Assembly (NCBI RefSeq): GCF_020509005.1
Contig: NC_063012.1
Coordinates: 9,858,001 to 9,922,000, forward strand
Direction: 5' to 3'
Length of the DNA stretch: 64,000 bases
Origin: Fulvia fulva
Lineage: Eukaryota > Ascomycota > Dothideomycetes > Mycosphaerellales > Mycosphaerellaceae
Shown: positions 53,601-64,000 of the stretch, piece after piece
Numbering within the stretch: the first letter of the stretch is position 1
Layout: every line of letters starts with the position of its first letter
Program-made: the position numbers and the translations under genes
The notes under the pieces: model-generated
Told to the model about the DNA's origin: nothing
Database searches by the model: none
The model's input: only the letters and a program-made list of their open reading frames with translations

Positions 53601-54705
53601 GCTCCCTACGTAGAGACCGAACTCGCTACGGCTAAGGACAAAGGACTAACTATCTTAAGACCGCTCTATATCTAACTTCCCGGTAGACTAGATAATATCG
53701 CGGACTATAAGAAGATCGAGGAAACCCCGGAGCTACCGGAACTAATCGTCCGGAGGAAAAGGACTAGAGATCCCGATAATGACTACGGCTAGGACTAGGA
53801 CTATAAGGCTAAGTACTATAAAGCTAAAATAGCTTTGTTCTACTAACTACTATAGGTAAATAATAGACTTACCGATACCGACAAACGTATATTTATAGCT
53901 ACGGTAGAGAAACTGTTCGACGAAGTCTAAGAATACGCCTTTACTATATTCGGACCCGGTATCGCCTACTAATAGGGAGTATCTATCCCGAATATATATA
54001 AGGCTACGGTAGGGGATCCTAAATAGGGCTACTTATAGAAGGACGCTATCGATACCGAGCTACTCTCGTTATTAAGTAATAATACCTAGGAAACGGCTAT
54101 CGCTCTAAGGGGGGCGAATATAGTTACCTCTAAGTAGGTCTTTAACGTAAAGAGACTTATTAGCGGAGTAATCGAAAAGTTTAAGGCAAGACTTATCGTA
54201 AGAGGGTTTTTCTAGAAGTTTAGCGTTAACTTCGAAGAGACATTTATACCTATAGTACGCTATAACACCCTAAGGGTCTTTATAGTAGTAGTTTACGAGC
54301 GGGATCTCGAGATATACTAGGTCGACGTTAATAATACGTTTACCTAAAGCTACCTAGCCGAGACATCTATATAAAACCCTTACTAGGGGTCGAAACCCTA
54401 CCGAATACGGTCCTTAAGGTACTCCGGAGTCTCTACGGCCTAAAGTAGGTAGCTAGAAACTAGAAAAAGCTCTATATTGCTACGTTAGTTAAAATAGGAT
54501 TCTACTAGTCCGAGGTAGACCTATATCTCCTAACTTATACTAAGAGAGATATTATACTACTTATCTATATAGACGATATACCTATTATAGTACTAAGGTT
54601 AGCCGACATCTAATAGTTTAAGAAGTAGTTCGCGTAATACTTTAAGATTAAGGATCTTAGGGAACCGGAGAAACTACTAGGACTATTAAATAGGTACGGG
54701 TAGAT
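50617..54705 (+). mobile_element. Copia family B, 3'-truncated, RIP-damaged
   Basis: An LTR-like end TATTTAATA (to about 50809) is followed by AGTTATAAGCCCGGG, a primer site like that of family A. Gag follows with a zinc-knuckle relic where Cys and His have become Tyr (GYFIYNSNYLVISY, about 51665). The protease/pre-integrase block VLFVPNLGVNLV is near 52170. The integrase core LISIDIYGPFENATSRLG is near 52610, and the RT blocks (KFKARLIVRGF, DFEETFIPIVRYNTLR, YIDDIPI) lie at 54.18-54.6 kb. The element stops in RT near 54705, so RNase H and the right LTR are missing. The left LTR boundary is a guess. Confidence 0.75.
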
Positions 54706-54779
54706 AGTAGCGGAGTGGAGTAAGAGATTAATCTTCAACTAACTAATAGTACGAGTATGTAGCAATATATTAGGAACCA

Positions 54780-56422
54780 ATGTGTTGATTGTGTTAGATG
54801 TCTATCTAAGCTAAAGGGGAGAGAAGGTATCTCCCTACAAGCTGAGTTATCGTAGATACCTTAGGCTACTAGATTACTTCCTAATTGTTGACTCCCTTTG
54901 AGATACTACATCTTAACACTCCTACTTATCTCGTATAGGAGGTTATAGTCTGCTCACTTCCTATTAATAGTACTTAGACCTTTTTATAACAGGTTTAGCT
55001 AGCTTATAAACCTCTAGAAGTATAGACTAGTCTTTAGTTTTGTAAACCCGTCTACAACTATCTTAGAGGTTAGGGTGTACTTAATAGTAATAAGCCTCCT
55101 CTACCAAAGTTTCCTAATAGCGTTATAGGCAATATCAATATGCTTCGACTTGTTATAAATATATATATCTTTTACTAGGGTGAGGGCAGCTTAATTGTCA
55201 CCTCGTAATTAGACTGGTCTCAAATTTGATATAGTCTCCTAGTTTCTAGTGATTCTTGGTTAATAGGAACACTCTCCTACTAACTCTAGACAATCTATTT
55301 CTCTTAGTAGTAAAGCTAGGAATTGGGACTACTTCGTATATACATTTATAGCGATATATTCAGCCTCTATTATAGATGTTGCTACAGACTTTTGCTTCTT
55401 ACTTATCTAAGAAACTAGTACCCTATAGAGAAAGAAGATATACCTAAGGATTGAGACTCTGTCTACTTTGTCTATTATATAATCAGAATCACAGTATCTA
55501 ATAAGGTGTCCTTTTCTAGACTTTAAGAACTAAAGTCCTAGATCAGGGTATGATCTTAGGTACCTAGTGATCTTCTTCAAAGCCTTTATGTGGTAGGTAG
55601 ATAGCTCACTTACAAATGAGCTTATCCTTCCTAGGGTAAAAGTAATGTCTAGCCTTGTAATTGTTACTAGCTATATCTAAGTACTATTGATACTCTAGTA
55701 CTCTGCCTTGTTACACCTCTTATCTATATAGCTTGAAGGTTTAAGGGCCTCATAGCTGTCTATAGGTGAGTATGTAGGTGCTACCTTCTTATAGTTCATT
55801 CCTATCTTAGCTAGGCTATCCCTAACAAAGTGTCCTTAGTCAAGTTTTAGGATTCCTCTCTTCCTGTCCCTTATAACTCTTATACTAAGGATCTTTTTAG
55901 GTTCACCTAGATCTTTAATCTTGAAGATCTTGCTAAGTTCTCTTTTGAACTAGAGAACATCTATTAACTTTAGTATAGTAATTAGAATGTTATCTATATA
56001 TATAAGGATTATGATCTCCCTCTTCTTATAGATAAGTAGGTATAGATCTACTTCTGACTATGTGAATCCAATCTCTCTAAGCTTTAATACATAGAGTTGA
56101 TTCTAATCTCTAGCTACTTACTTAAGTCTATACAAGCTTTTAAGGATTTCGAACACTATGTTTAGTAGAAGCTTAACTTCTAGTAGTAGTAACATGAAGA
56201 TGTCTTTATAGAGGGTGCTTTCTATAAATATATTGTTCATATCCACTTAGTAAAGATGAAGATCCTTCTTATACATAATAGCCATAAACACCCTAAGGGT
56301 GTCCTGTCTTACTATAGGTGCAAATGTCCCTATAAAGTCAATACTAAACTTCTATAAGAAGCCCCTTATAACTAGTCTAGCCTTGAACTTTTCAATAGCT
56401 CTACTAATGCTTCTCTTAATAT
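54780..56422 (-). mobile_element. Copia family C, 3' part, minus strand
   Basis: Read on the minus strand: RT blocks near 56.0-56.35 kb, including YIDNI in place of YIDDI; RNase H with DSDYIIDKVDRVSIL near 55.45-55.49 kb; then a polypurine tract (AAGTAGGAG) and an LTR starting TGTTAAGATGTAG at 54918 and running left to about 54780. It is 5'-truncated at about 56422, where the next element begins. It is less mutated than families A and B and clearly different from them. Confidence 0.78.
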
Positions 56423-59400
56423 TGTGACGTTCTTATCCGAACATACCGCCGGCTTAGCGCTCAGCTTTATATTTAGATTTTTCTTAGGTAGCTTTCCTAT
56501 ATCTTAGATTCATACTCGCTTAGGTTCTTATATCTAGTAGCTTCCCTTCCTTTCAGCCTTTCTATTAGGTTAAATTAGCCTATAAGTGAATCTCCTAAGC
56601 TATAAGTCTCTAATATACGCCTTAGTCGGACCTTAGTACTAAAGCTAAGCGAGGTAACCTTACTAACCTTATCTTAGCTCCTACGAACGGGGCGGGCTAC
56701 TCAAACCTTTAGTATAGAGGACACTAACTAACACCCTAATCAAGGCGGTTATTACCTACCGGATTAGTAAGGTTTCGCCGCTTATCTAGTCGGAGAGGGC
56801 CTAGCCTATAGTCGCGCCCTAGGCGATAACTACGCGGCTTAGCCTACTAGCCTAAACGATACCTTTAGGGCTACTTAGGCTATACCCCTAGCTACTCGGT
56901 CGTACCGCCGCCCTAACCGCGATAGCGATACGGAGATAGATAGGGCGGACTACCTAGACGAAGATAACTTCGGCCTATATAACGAGCTAGCTAGTAGAGG
57001 TAAGGCGCCTAGGATAGGGGATCCCCCTATTCTAAAGTCTAACGCTTAGAACAACGAGTACCTTAACTAGATATTGTCTATTAGAGCCTAGATTAGCCTA
57101 AATAAGAAATAGATTGTCAAACGACGCCTTTCCGACCTAGAGAAACTAGAGCTCGTTAGTAGCTTCGTCGGTAGCGACTTTAACTAGTTATAGTTTAAAG
57201 CTATTAAAGAAACGCGCCTAAAACCCCCTCATCTTAGGCACGGCGATTTCGACGACATAATTACGTAGATCTCTAACTTTATAGTCGACCTAGACTATTA
57301 GGAGCAGATCTAGCGTAAGTAGGAGACTACCTATTAAACTAGGAGTATTAGGACCTCTATTAGGTCGCTTAGGCTAACTAGGAGCCGTATAACTCCCCTA
57401 CTAGATAACTTCACCTACCTACGCAAGTTTTTAGCCGGCCTAAAGCCCGATGTACTAGCTAAACTAGACAATCGTAACTTCCGAGCGACTAATACGAATA
57501 TCCGCGTCTACTTCTAGTAGGCTATTATAGCCGACTAGCGACTCTATCTTAGCCGCGGAAGAGACTAGAAGCTGGCCGTGATGATATTAGCCGTCGAGAA
57601 GTTCGTAGACGGGGATACTAAAGCCTTTATAGCTCTCTAGAGCGACTTAGATAGCTCGGCGCGCGGTAGAGGCCGCGGTAGAGGCCGCGGCGGACGTAGA
57701 CGCGGGCGAGGCAATCGTAGAGGCCTATCTAGGCGCTTAGACAAATACTATAACTATAGCAAGACAGGCCACTTTACGCGCGACTACTCTAAGCTAAAAA
57801 AATAGAGCCTAAGACGTCTTAATCGAGGTAGACGTACTTAGGATTATTAGACGCCTCTATACCCCTACCTAGAGAATCCTACTAGGATAGGACGACCCTA
57901 GCTACTAAGGGTAAGGCTTAGTAGATATAAGTAGAAGAGGATAGAGTGTTGTCTTTATCTAAAGAACCCGAGTCGGAGACTAAAGAGGAGGTTAACTATA
58001 CGATAGAGAGGCTAATAGCGATAGGCGGAGGGCTCTTTACTATCGATACCCGCTTAGGACCTAGTTAGGTTCGGGCCAAGGTTACCCTAGACTACGTAGC
58101 CTCTAAAGTATACCTCTTAGCCCGAAAATCGAAGCAACTCCCCCGATCGCTTTTTAGGGACTTGCCGCTAGTAAGGATCGTCCTCCTAAACGGTAAGGAG
58201 ATCATTTCTACTTAGGGTATCCTTCTACTATATCAGATTAGCACCTAGTAGGACATAGTCCCCGCTAGAGTTATCGATATAGAAGGATTTGACCTTATCC
58301 TAGGCCTTAAGTAGTTCTAGGAAGTCAACCCTAACGTAAACTAGTAGTCTAGCTCTACTAGACTACGGGACCGGCGTAGCCGGTACTATACGATTAGGTC
58401 GTACTCTAAGGTATTCGACCTAAAGGACGACGAAGGCGAGCTAGAAATGTTTAACTCTATATATTTAGTAGACTTCGCTATACGATATAAAGGACCCTAG
58501 CTCTTCTGCTCGCTTAGGCGACTCCCCGACGATGCCCTAGTTAATATCGACTTCGAGGAGCACGGCTTAGATAAGGTATACGAACGCCTTATAGCTATAG
58601 TAGGGGACCTAGACGACGAGTCTTAGCCACCGTAGGTAGGTGACTAGGTCTTCTAGACGTTAGTTGATCTCTTCCTAGAGATCTAGAGAGCTTAGCTCCT
58701 AGCTAGACTCCTACGGAAGAGAGCTTTCGACTATACTATCCCTACTAGTAACGCTCGACCTATTAACTAGCCCGTATACCGTCTAAACCCGGGTCAGCTT
58801 CGAGAACAGGCTCGCTAGATCTAGATGCTCCTTAATCGCGGACTGATTAAGGTCTCGTCCTCACCCTAGGGATCCCTAGTCCTCTTTGTCCCTAAGCTAG
58901 ACGGCTAGTAGCGTATATATATCGACTATCGCGCCCTAAACGCCGTAACTACTAAAAACGGCTTCCTCCTCCTACGTATCTAGGAGTGCCTAGATACGGT
59001 CGTAAAGGCTAAATACTTTAGTAAACTAGACCTAGTCTTAGGGTACTAGTAGCTACTAATCGACTTAGCCGATACGTATAAGACTACGTTTAATACTAGG
59101 GATAGGAAGTACGAGTTCCTCGTTATACCCTTTAGGCTAATAAACGCCCTAGCCTCGTTTTAGTCTATAATAAACGAGATCCTAAGAGATCTGCTTTAGA
59201 AGAAGGTCGTCGTATACCTCGACGACATCCTAGTCTTCTTAGACTCTAAGGAATAGCACGAAACAGACCTAAAGGAGGTCTTCGACCGCCTAAAGAAAGC
59301 TAAACTGTTCTACTCCCCTAAGAAGTACGACATTAGAGTCAAGTCAGTCACCTTCTACGGGCATTAGATCGAGAAGAATTCGATCAGGCTACTATAAGAC

Positions 59401-60970
59401 AAGATCGACGCGATCAATAGTTAGCCTACGCCTACTAATATATAGCAGATTAGGCAGTTCCTTAGCCTCGTAGGCTACTACCGCCGCTTTATTAAGGGCT
59501 TCGCGAAACTCGTAGTACCCCTCTTAGATCTTCTTAAGGAAAGCGACGAGTCCCTTAGGCGGAAAAAGCGTCGCCTAGTACGATAGAACTCCTAGTACGT
59601 ATACGCTTTTAAGAGCCTAAGCTCGCGCTGACCTTAGGGTCTATACTAATCCCGCCTAACCCTAAGAAGCCCTTTACGATTAAGACTAATATATCTAAAT
59701 AGGGTATAGGCGCTACTCTCTATTAAATAGGAGCTAATAACTAGCTATACCCTATAGCCTTCTCTAGAAGAAAGCTTTAGGGAGCCGAGCTAGATTACCT
59801 AGTTCACGAAAAGGAGGGCCTAGTAATTAAGGAAGCCCTCTAAACCTAGGACAACTACGTAGAAAATGGCTATACGGTTACAATCCTAACCGATTACTAG
59901 TCGCTTAGGTACCTTAATAGCACTAAGGGCTAGAGTAAGAGGATCGTACGATAGGCTAAAGAGTTTTAGTAATATAACTTAGACATTAGGTATTATAAGG
60001 GGGAAGAGGCGATCGTTCCCGATACGCTCTCTCGTCGGCCTAACTTTATCGGAGAAGGACCTACTAACCTAGCTTAGCCGGTTAAGTAACTCGTAGCTAT
60101 AAGATTCAAAGCTAACGAGACCGACTTGTTCCCTAAACTAATAAGGCAGTTCAAGTTGACGGGATAGATACTAACTTACGGTCCCTACCTCGAGAGCTTA
60201 ATTAAGGTACGAGAAGAGGAATTCGAGCTACTCCTACCGATCGACGAGTCTAAGGAACCTAGATTGGGCTTTATTCTTCTAGACGACAAGGGAATAGCGC
60301 CTTTCCTCGTACTAACCTAGCGTCTTGATCTAGTAAACTACGTATACTAGCGATACGGATACTTTACGGCGCCCGGGCTAATAGGTCAGCTCGAGATAAG
60401 AGCCTAGTAGCCTAGTATAAGAAAGGACGTGCGAAAGTTTATCGAATCCTACCCTAGATACTAGCTAACGTAGAAAAAGAAGCCTAATAAGCCTAAAACA
60501 CGCGAGCCGCGGTTTTACTAGGTTAACGATAAGCTTAGGCCCTTCGAGAGATAGGCGATTAATATCGTAGGGCCTTTGCCGAAGAGTCTACTAGGGAACG
60601 AGTATATTATCACGGCGATAGATTACGCTACGGGTTAGCTAGTCGCTTAGGCCGTTCCGCGTACGGATACTAAAGCGACTATAGTATTCCTATACGAGAG
60701 AATCTATTAGGACTACGGGCTACCCCGCGAGCTCCTCTTAGACAATAGCAAGAACTTCCTAAGTAGGGTTATAAGCTACCTAATAAAGCAGTTTAAGGCT
60801 AATTATCGTCTAGTATCCCTATATTATCCTATAACGAATAGGAAGGTAGAAAACCTAAACGGTGTACTAGGATCGATACTAACGAAGCTATATATCGGTA
60901 ACGATGTTAGGCTATAGGATACCTTCCTACCTAAAGCGATCTACTATACTAGATACCGCTAGTATATAAT
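56423..60970 (+). mobile_element. Ty3/gypsy element D, plus strand, RIP-damaged
   Basis: Gag (about 56.9-57.7 kb) ends in a zinc-knuckle relic KYYNYSKTGHFTRDYSK near 57745 (Cys changed to Tyr). Protease region at about 58.0-58.35 kb. RT at about 58.75-59.45 kb with YIDYRALN, YFSKLDLVLGY and VVYLDDILVFLD (active site near 59215), followed by FLSLVGYYRRFIKGFAKLV. RNase H at about 59.65-60.0 kb. Integrase at about 60.45-60.95 kb with NIVGPLPKSL, ITAIDYATG and LLLDNSKNFLS. It ends inside or just after the integrase where the LTR of the next element starts, so no 3' LTR of its own is seen. Stops are frequent. Confidence 0.8.
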
Positions 60971-60974
60971 AACC

Positions 60975-61373
60975 TACCTTGGTATTATGTCTCGTTCTAG
61001 GGCTAGTCTCAAAAGGGAGATCAGTTAAGTCACGTAGCGGTATTCTTTAGAGAGGCTGAAGTAAGCTAAGCGAAGATGAATAATTGAGATAAAGGTCGTA
61101 TTCTAATTAGTGAGATAGTAACATAAGTTGAACGCCTCGAAGCTATAAGGGCATCTCGTCGTTCCTAAATATAAAGGAGATTCGCGAACTCCTCTAAGTA
61201 GTCTAATCAGTCTAAGTATAAGCAGTCTAATCAGTCTGAGTATAAGTAGTCTAATTAGTCTGAGCATAAGCAGTCTAAGCACTCGTTATCTAAGCGCTTA
61301 GGCAGGATTCTATATAACTAGGTCACGGGAGCGTAGGGCTAATAAACGGCGGGCCCGGGATCATTCCGTAACA
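60975..61373 (-). repeat. 3' LTR of gypsy element E (minus strand)
   Basis: On the minus strand it starts TGTTACGGAATGATCCCGG at 61373, directly after a polypurine tract (61374-61388, CTAGGAGGGGGATAG on that strand). The far end near 60975 is not precisely defined. It contains the 24-bp tandem array. Confidence 0.72.
61198..61281. repeat. 24-bp tandem repeat, 3.5 units, inside the gypsy E LTR
   Basis: Units at 61198, 61222, 61246 and a partial one at 61270, of the form G-T/C-AGTCTAATCAGTCT-A/G-AG. Each unit itself contains two AGTCTAA/AGTCTGA steps. Differences are mainly C/T and G/A. Confidence 0.88.
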
Positions 61374-61407
61374 CTATCCCCCTCCTAGTCTAGTTTCGTC
61401 CCGAAGC

Positions 61408-61415
61408 TATATAAG
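61408..61415 (+). promoter_or_regulatory. TATA box ahead of the opposite-strand frame in gypsy E
   Basis: TATATAAG, 98 bp before the ATG at 61513, on the strand opposite to the gag-pol direction. Fits an independent promoter for the accessory frame. Confidence 0.5.
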
Positions 61416-61512
61416 CAGTGGCCTTCTCTTTCGTGCCCGTTAGGTAACGATGACTTCTTCCTATAAACGTCGCTAACGCCTCGCCCTAGATACTAAAACT
61501 TCTGGAATTGAG

Positions 61513-61995
61513 ATGGCGCCGTGTTCGAACTATTAGAAGGCCAGGTTCTTAGGGGCCGTAGTGAAATGTATCGTAGGGTCGCGGTCGGGAAAGTGTTCGG
61601 CGTATATCCGTAAAGGTTATAAAGACTACGACGTACGGTTGTCCCGTCCGGAGTAGGAGCGTCTACGTAATTCTCGCGACAAGCTTCGTCTTAAGCTTGA
61701 ACAAATTAAGGAGGAGGAAGTACGGCTAAAGATACGCAAAATCCGTCTCCGAAAACAACTACGGCTAGCCGAGCGTCGTACCGACGACGCTATAGCTAAA
61801 GAACTAGACGACCTAGAGGTAGAGGAGGTGCGGGAAGAGATGTCGCGCCTAGAATAGTCGTCCGGCGTAGAGGCTTCTTCCTCGTTAGTTCCGTTTCTCG
61901 ACGTCCTAGAGATACCGGTAAATGACTAGGCGGCCATCTCGGACGTTGCTCCCTAGGAGGGCTTCTTAGATATAGAGGTCTTATCTAGCTCGTAA
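61513..61995 (+). pseudogene. Opposite-strand accessory frame of gypsy element E (Cys-rich plus coiled coil), inactivated
   Basis: 160 codons from MAPCSNY to TAA at 61993, lying between the chromodomain and the 3' LTR and read against gag-pol. Codons 4-39 hold C4, Y7, C19, C28, Y31 and Y39. If the tyrosines (TAT/TAC) were cysteines (TGT/TGC), this would be CX2C-X11-C-X8-CX2C-X7-C, a zinc-finger-like pattern. A strongly charged helix follows (EQIKEEEVRLKIRKIRLRKQ, then RTDDAIAKELDDLEVEEV) and an acidic Ser-rich tail. In-frame TAG stops at codons 8, 48, 115 and two later fit Gln/Trp codons changed by RIP. Similar small Cys-rich/coiled-coil frames are familiar to me as abundant fungal hypothetical proteins near gypsy LTRs; that link is from memory and not tested. 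Confidence 0.6.
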
Positions 61996-64000
61996 CGGTA
62001 CGTCCCCTTCGTTCTCGTAGTATTCTTATAGCTTCTACTAATAGTTACGTAGGTTCTTCTTATATTCCTAGGTATTTTCCGAATCGTCGTATCCTTTCTA
62101 CCTAACGAGGTATCGCTGACCTTGTCTGTCTAGTATTCTTTCGACTTCGAACTCGTTTTCTTCTTCGGCCTAGTAGTGAAATGTTTCTTAGCACGGTGTT
62201 TAGGGGTCCGCTAGTTCTAGTATAGATATATAGAATACTAGGTAGATCTTAGCGTCCTTTAGTAGTCGTACTCGGTAGTTGACTAGTCCTCGAGGTTCTT
62301 TAACGAGAAATGGTCCGACTTTCATATAGTCTAGCTTTTTGGTCTTCCTTCGCTTCCTAAGGTTTTTTATAAGAAGGTAGACCTTATCCCCCCTCTATAG
62401 CTAAGGTGCTATTTGTCGTTTCTTACGGGACACCGAGAGCTTGTTTTGATTGCTCCCGATTGTTCTTATAATGTTTTTATGTATCTTCTTCAGGCTCTAT
62501 ATAGTAGCAATAGCTTTGTCGGCCTATAGGTGCGTCCCTTCTTCGCTAAATAGGGTAGGGTGCCTCCCGTAGTTTACGTAGAATAGTGACTCCCTTATAG
62601 TCTCGGATTAGTGATTATTGAGTACAATTTGCGCTATAGGTAGGAGTGATACCCAATTGTCCTACGCATAGTTAATGTAGTGTCGGAGGTATTGTTCTAG
62701 CGTTTAGTTCGCTCTCTCCGTCTGCCTATCCGTCTATAGGTAGTATACGGTCGACAACTTGTACTTAATTCCGATCGTAGTAACTAGTGTCTTCTAGTAG
62801 TTTGATGTGAATAGCTTGTCTCTGTCTATAATAAAGACCTTTAGAAAGCCGTAGTATCGTACTAGTCGGTCTAGTACGAGGTATCCGAGCTGTTCTACTC
62901 TATATACCTCGGAGGTAGGGATGAAGTATATATATTTAGTAAGCCGGTCGACCATCACTAGTATTATGTCGTATCGTTGTGACGTGACCTTGTCCTATAA
63001 CGTTAGTAGCTTAGTAATAAAGTCTATCGTGACTTCCTCCTAAGGCTATATTAGTAGCTCCCTAAACTATATCTCTCTATACTTAGCGTGTCGAGAAGCC
63101 TTGTTAGTCTAGTAGTCTATACATCTCTTAATGTATTGTAGTACCTTCTATCGCATCTATAGGAATGCGAAGCTTCGTTATATAAGGTCGATTGTCTTGT
63201 TTGCTCTAGGGTGTCCGTATATAGGATCGTCGTGATGTTGTCGTATACATTCCCGCTCGCGATTAGGTAGTACCTAATATTTGCCGTATACTATTAGGAA
63301 TTGTTCTTCCGTGTCCTAAAGGACTTGTACTATGTTGTTGAACTCTAGTGTGTTAGCGCTAAGACTTCCGTCGGGGTTAGTCTTTAACACCTTCTACTAT
63401 ACTAGTTCCTTTCCTTCTATATAGTTGCTTCTTCGGCTCAGTACGTCGGCCCTACCGTTGTCTTTTCCGGGTGTATAGCGGATTTCGAACTTGTACTGAC
63501 CGAGTAGTTCCGACTAGCGGGACTGTCTTCTTGTTAGCATCTTAGTCGTAGTGAAGTAAGTGAGATTCTTATAATTAGAAAGAATCGTTAGCTTAGGTGC
63601 TCCTTCCGTATATACTCTCTAGTACTATATTGTAGCGACAATAGCGAGAAGTTCCTTATTATAGATGTCGTTCTTTATTGCCCTAGGTCCACCTAGTATC
63701 CTTCCTTATTAGGGCTGTTATAGCTACTACGGTCTTAGAGTAGTCCTTAATGAACTTGCGATTATAGTTTACTAGTCCTAGGAACGATTGTACGTCCTTA
63801 ACGTTTGCCGGCGTCGGCCATTCCCTAATAGATTATGTCTTTACTAGATTGATCTAGATTCCTATTGTACTAATAATAAATCCGAGGAACTTGACTTGTT
63901 TCTTATAGAACTCGCATTTCTCTAGTACCGTCTTGAACCCTAACTTCGTAAGTCGTTCGAAAACGTCTTAGACTTAGGCGATGTGTTTCTGAAGTGATCC

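Larger units (their letters stand above)
61374..64000 (-). mobile_element. Gypsy element E, chromodomain (chromovirus) type, 3' part
   Basis: Read on the minus strand from the right edge: end of RT and connection ([20 protein letters not shown], then QSFLGLVNYNRKFIKDYSKT, about 63.7-63.97 kb), RNase H (about 63.4-63.7 kb), integrase (about 62.4-63.1 kb) with ILVMVDRLTKYIYFIPT, FIIDRDKLFTS and TDRQTERANQTLEQYL (all three acids visible), and a chromodomain at about 62.07-62.17 kb: FEVERILDRQGQRYLVR, stop, KGYDDSENTW. The stop is TAG where chromodomains have Trp (TGG). The YxDD active site lies beyond the window. Stops are frequent, so it is inactive. Confidence 0.85.

Noticed and set aside
1..64000. 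CRISPR array, bacterial operon, rRNA or prophage features
   Set aside because: No regularly spaced identical repeats with unique spacers, no ribosome-binding sites or rRNA sequence; gene structure is eukaryotic throughout.

Overview
The window is fungal nuclear DNA, most likely from a filamentous ascomycete of the Dothideomycetes (the class is an inference from gene style and the repeat type). The evidence is short GT-AG introns of about 44-135 nt with clear branch sites, tightly packed genes on both strands, fungal-specific families (a GtaA-type glutaminase, a membrane-anchored exo-1,3-beta-glucanase, fungal LtrA-like and 2EXR proteins), and a second half filled with retroelements carrying the C-to-T/G-to-A scars of repeat-induced point mutation (RIP).

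Gene-rich half (1-34.5 kb). From the left there is the 5' part of a thiamine-diphosphate enzyme (-), a GtaA-like glutaminase (-), an exgD-like glucanase (-) and an unknown protein with paired cysteines (-). A run of F-box-like paralogs on the minus strand follows at 10.2-15.4 kb. Next come the circularly permuted GTPase NOG2 (-) and, divergent from it, a PET123/mS26-like mitoribosomal protein (+), then a decayed 2EXR-type gene and an LtrA-like membrane protein (+). A second run of three F-box-like paralogs lies on the plus strand at 23.9-27.2 kb. A hypothetical acidic protein (-), a DHA2-type MFS transporter (+) and a coiled-coil protein (-) close this half. The F-box-like genes are the main local peculiarity: at least seven copies plus a fragment, in two arrays of opposite orientation around conserved housekeeping genes. 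They share an architecture but differ in intron content and decay state, which looks like lineage-specific birth and death.

Transition (32.4-37.5 kb). This gene-poor stretch holds a degenerate 39-40 bp minisatellite, a short coding relic with C-to-T type stops, and a structurally complete Tc1/mariner element with perfect 26-bp inverted repeats and flanking TA. Its transposase has two in-frame stops, and it splits a small open frame. The N-terminal half of a pogo/Fot1-like transposase follows and is cut off by a copia LTR.

Repeat half (37.5-64 kb). Two Ty1/copia elements stand in tandem and share the middle LTR (LTR-body-LTR-body-LTR). They are followed by a gypsy integrase fragment, a second copia family truncated in RT, a third copia family on the minus strand, a gypsy element on the plus strand, and the 3' part of a chromodomain gypsy (chromovirus) on the minus strand running off the right end. 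All are riddled with TAG/TAA stops and poor in CpA/TpG, so none can encode a working polyprotein. The chromovirus carries an extra reading frame on its opposite strand, with its own TATA box and a cysteine-rich start; this is one of the more interesting items. Exact boundaries of the later elements are approximate because both LTRs could not be paired.
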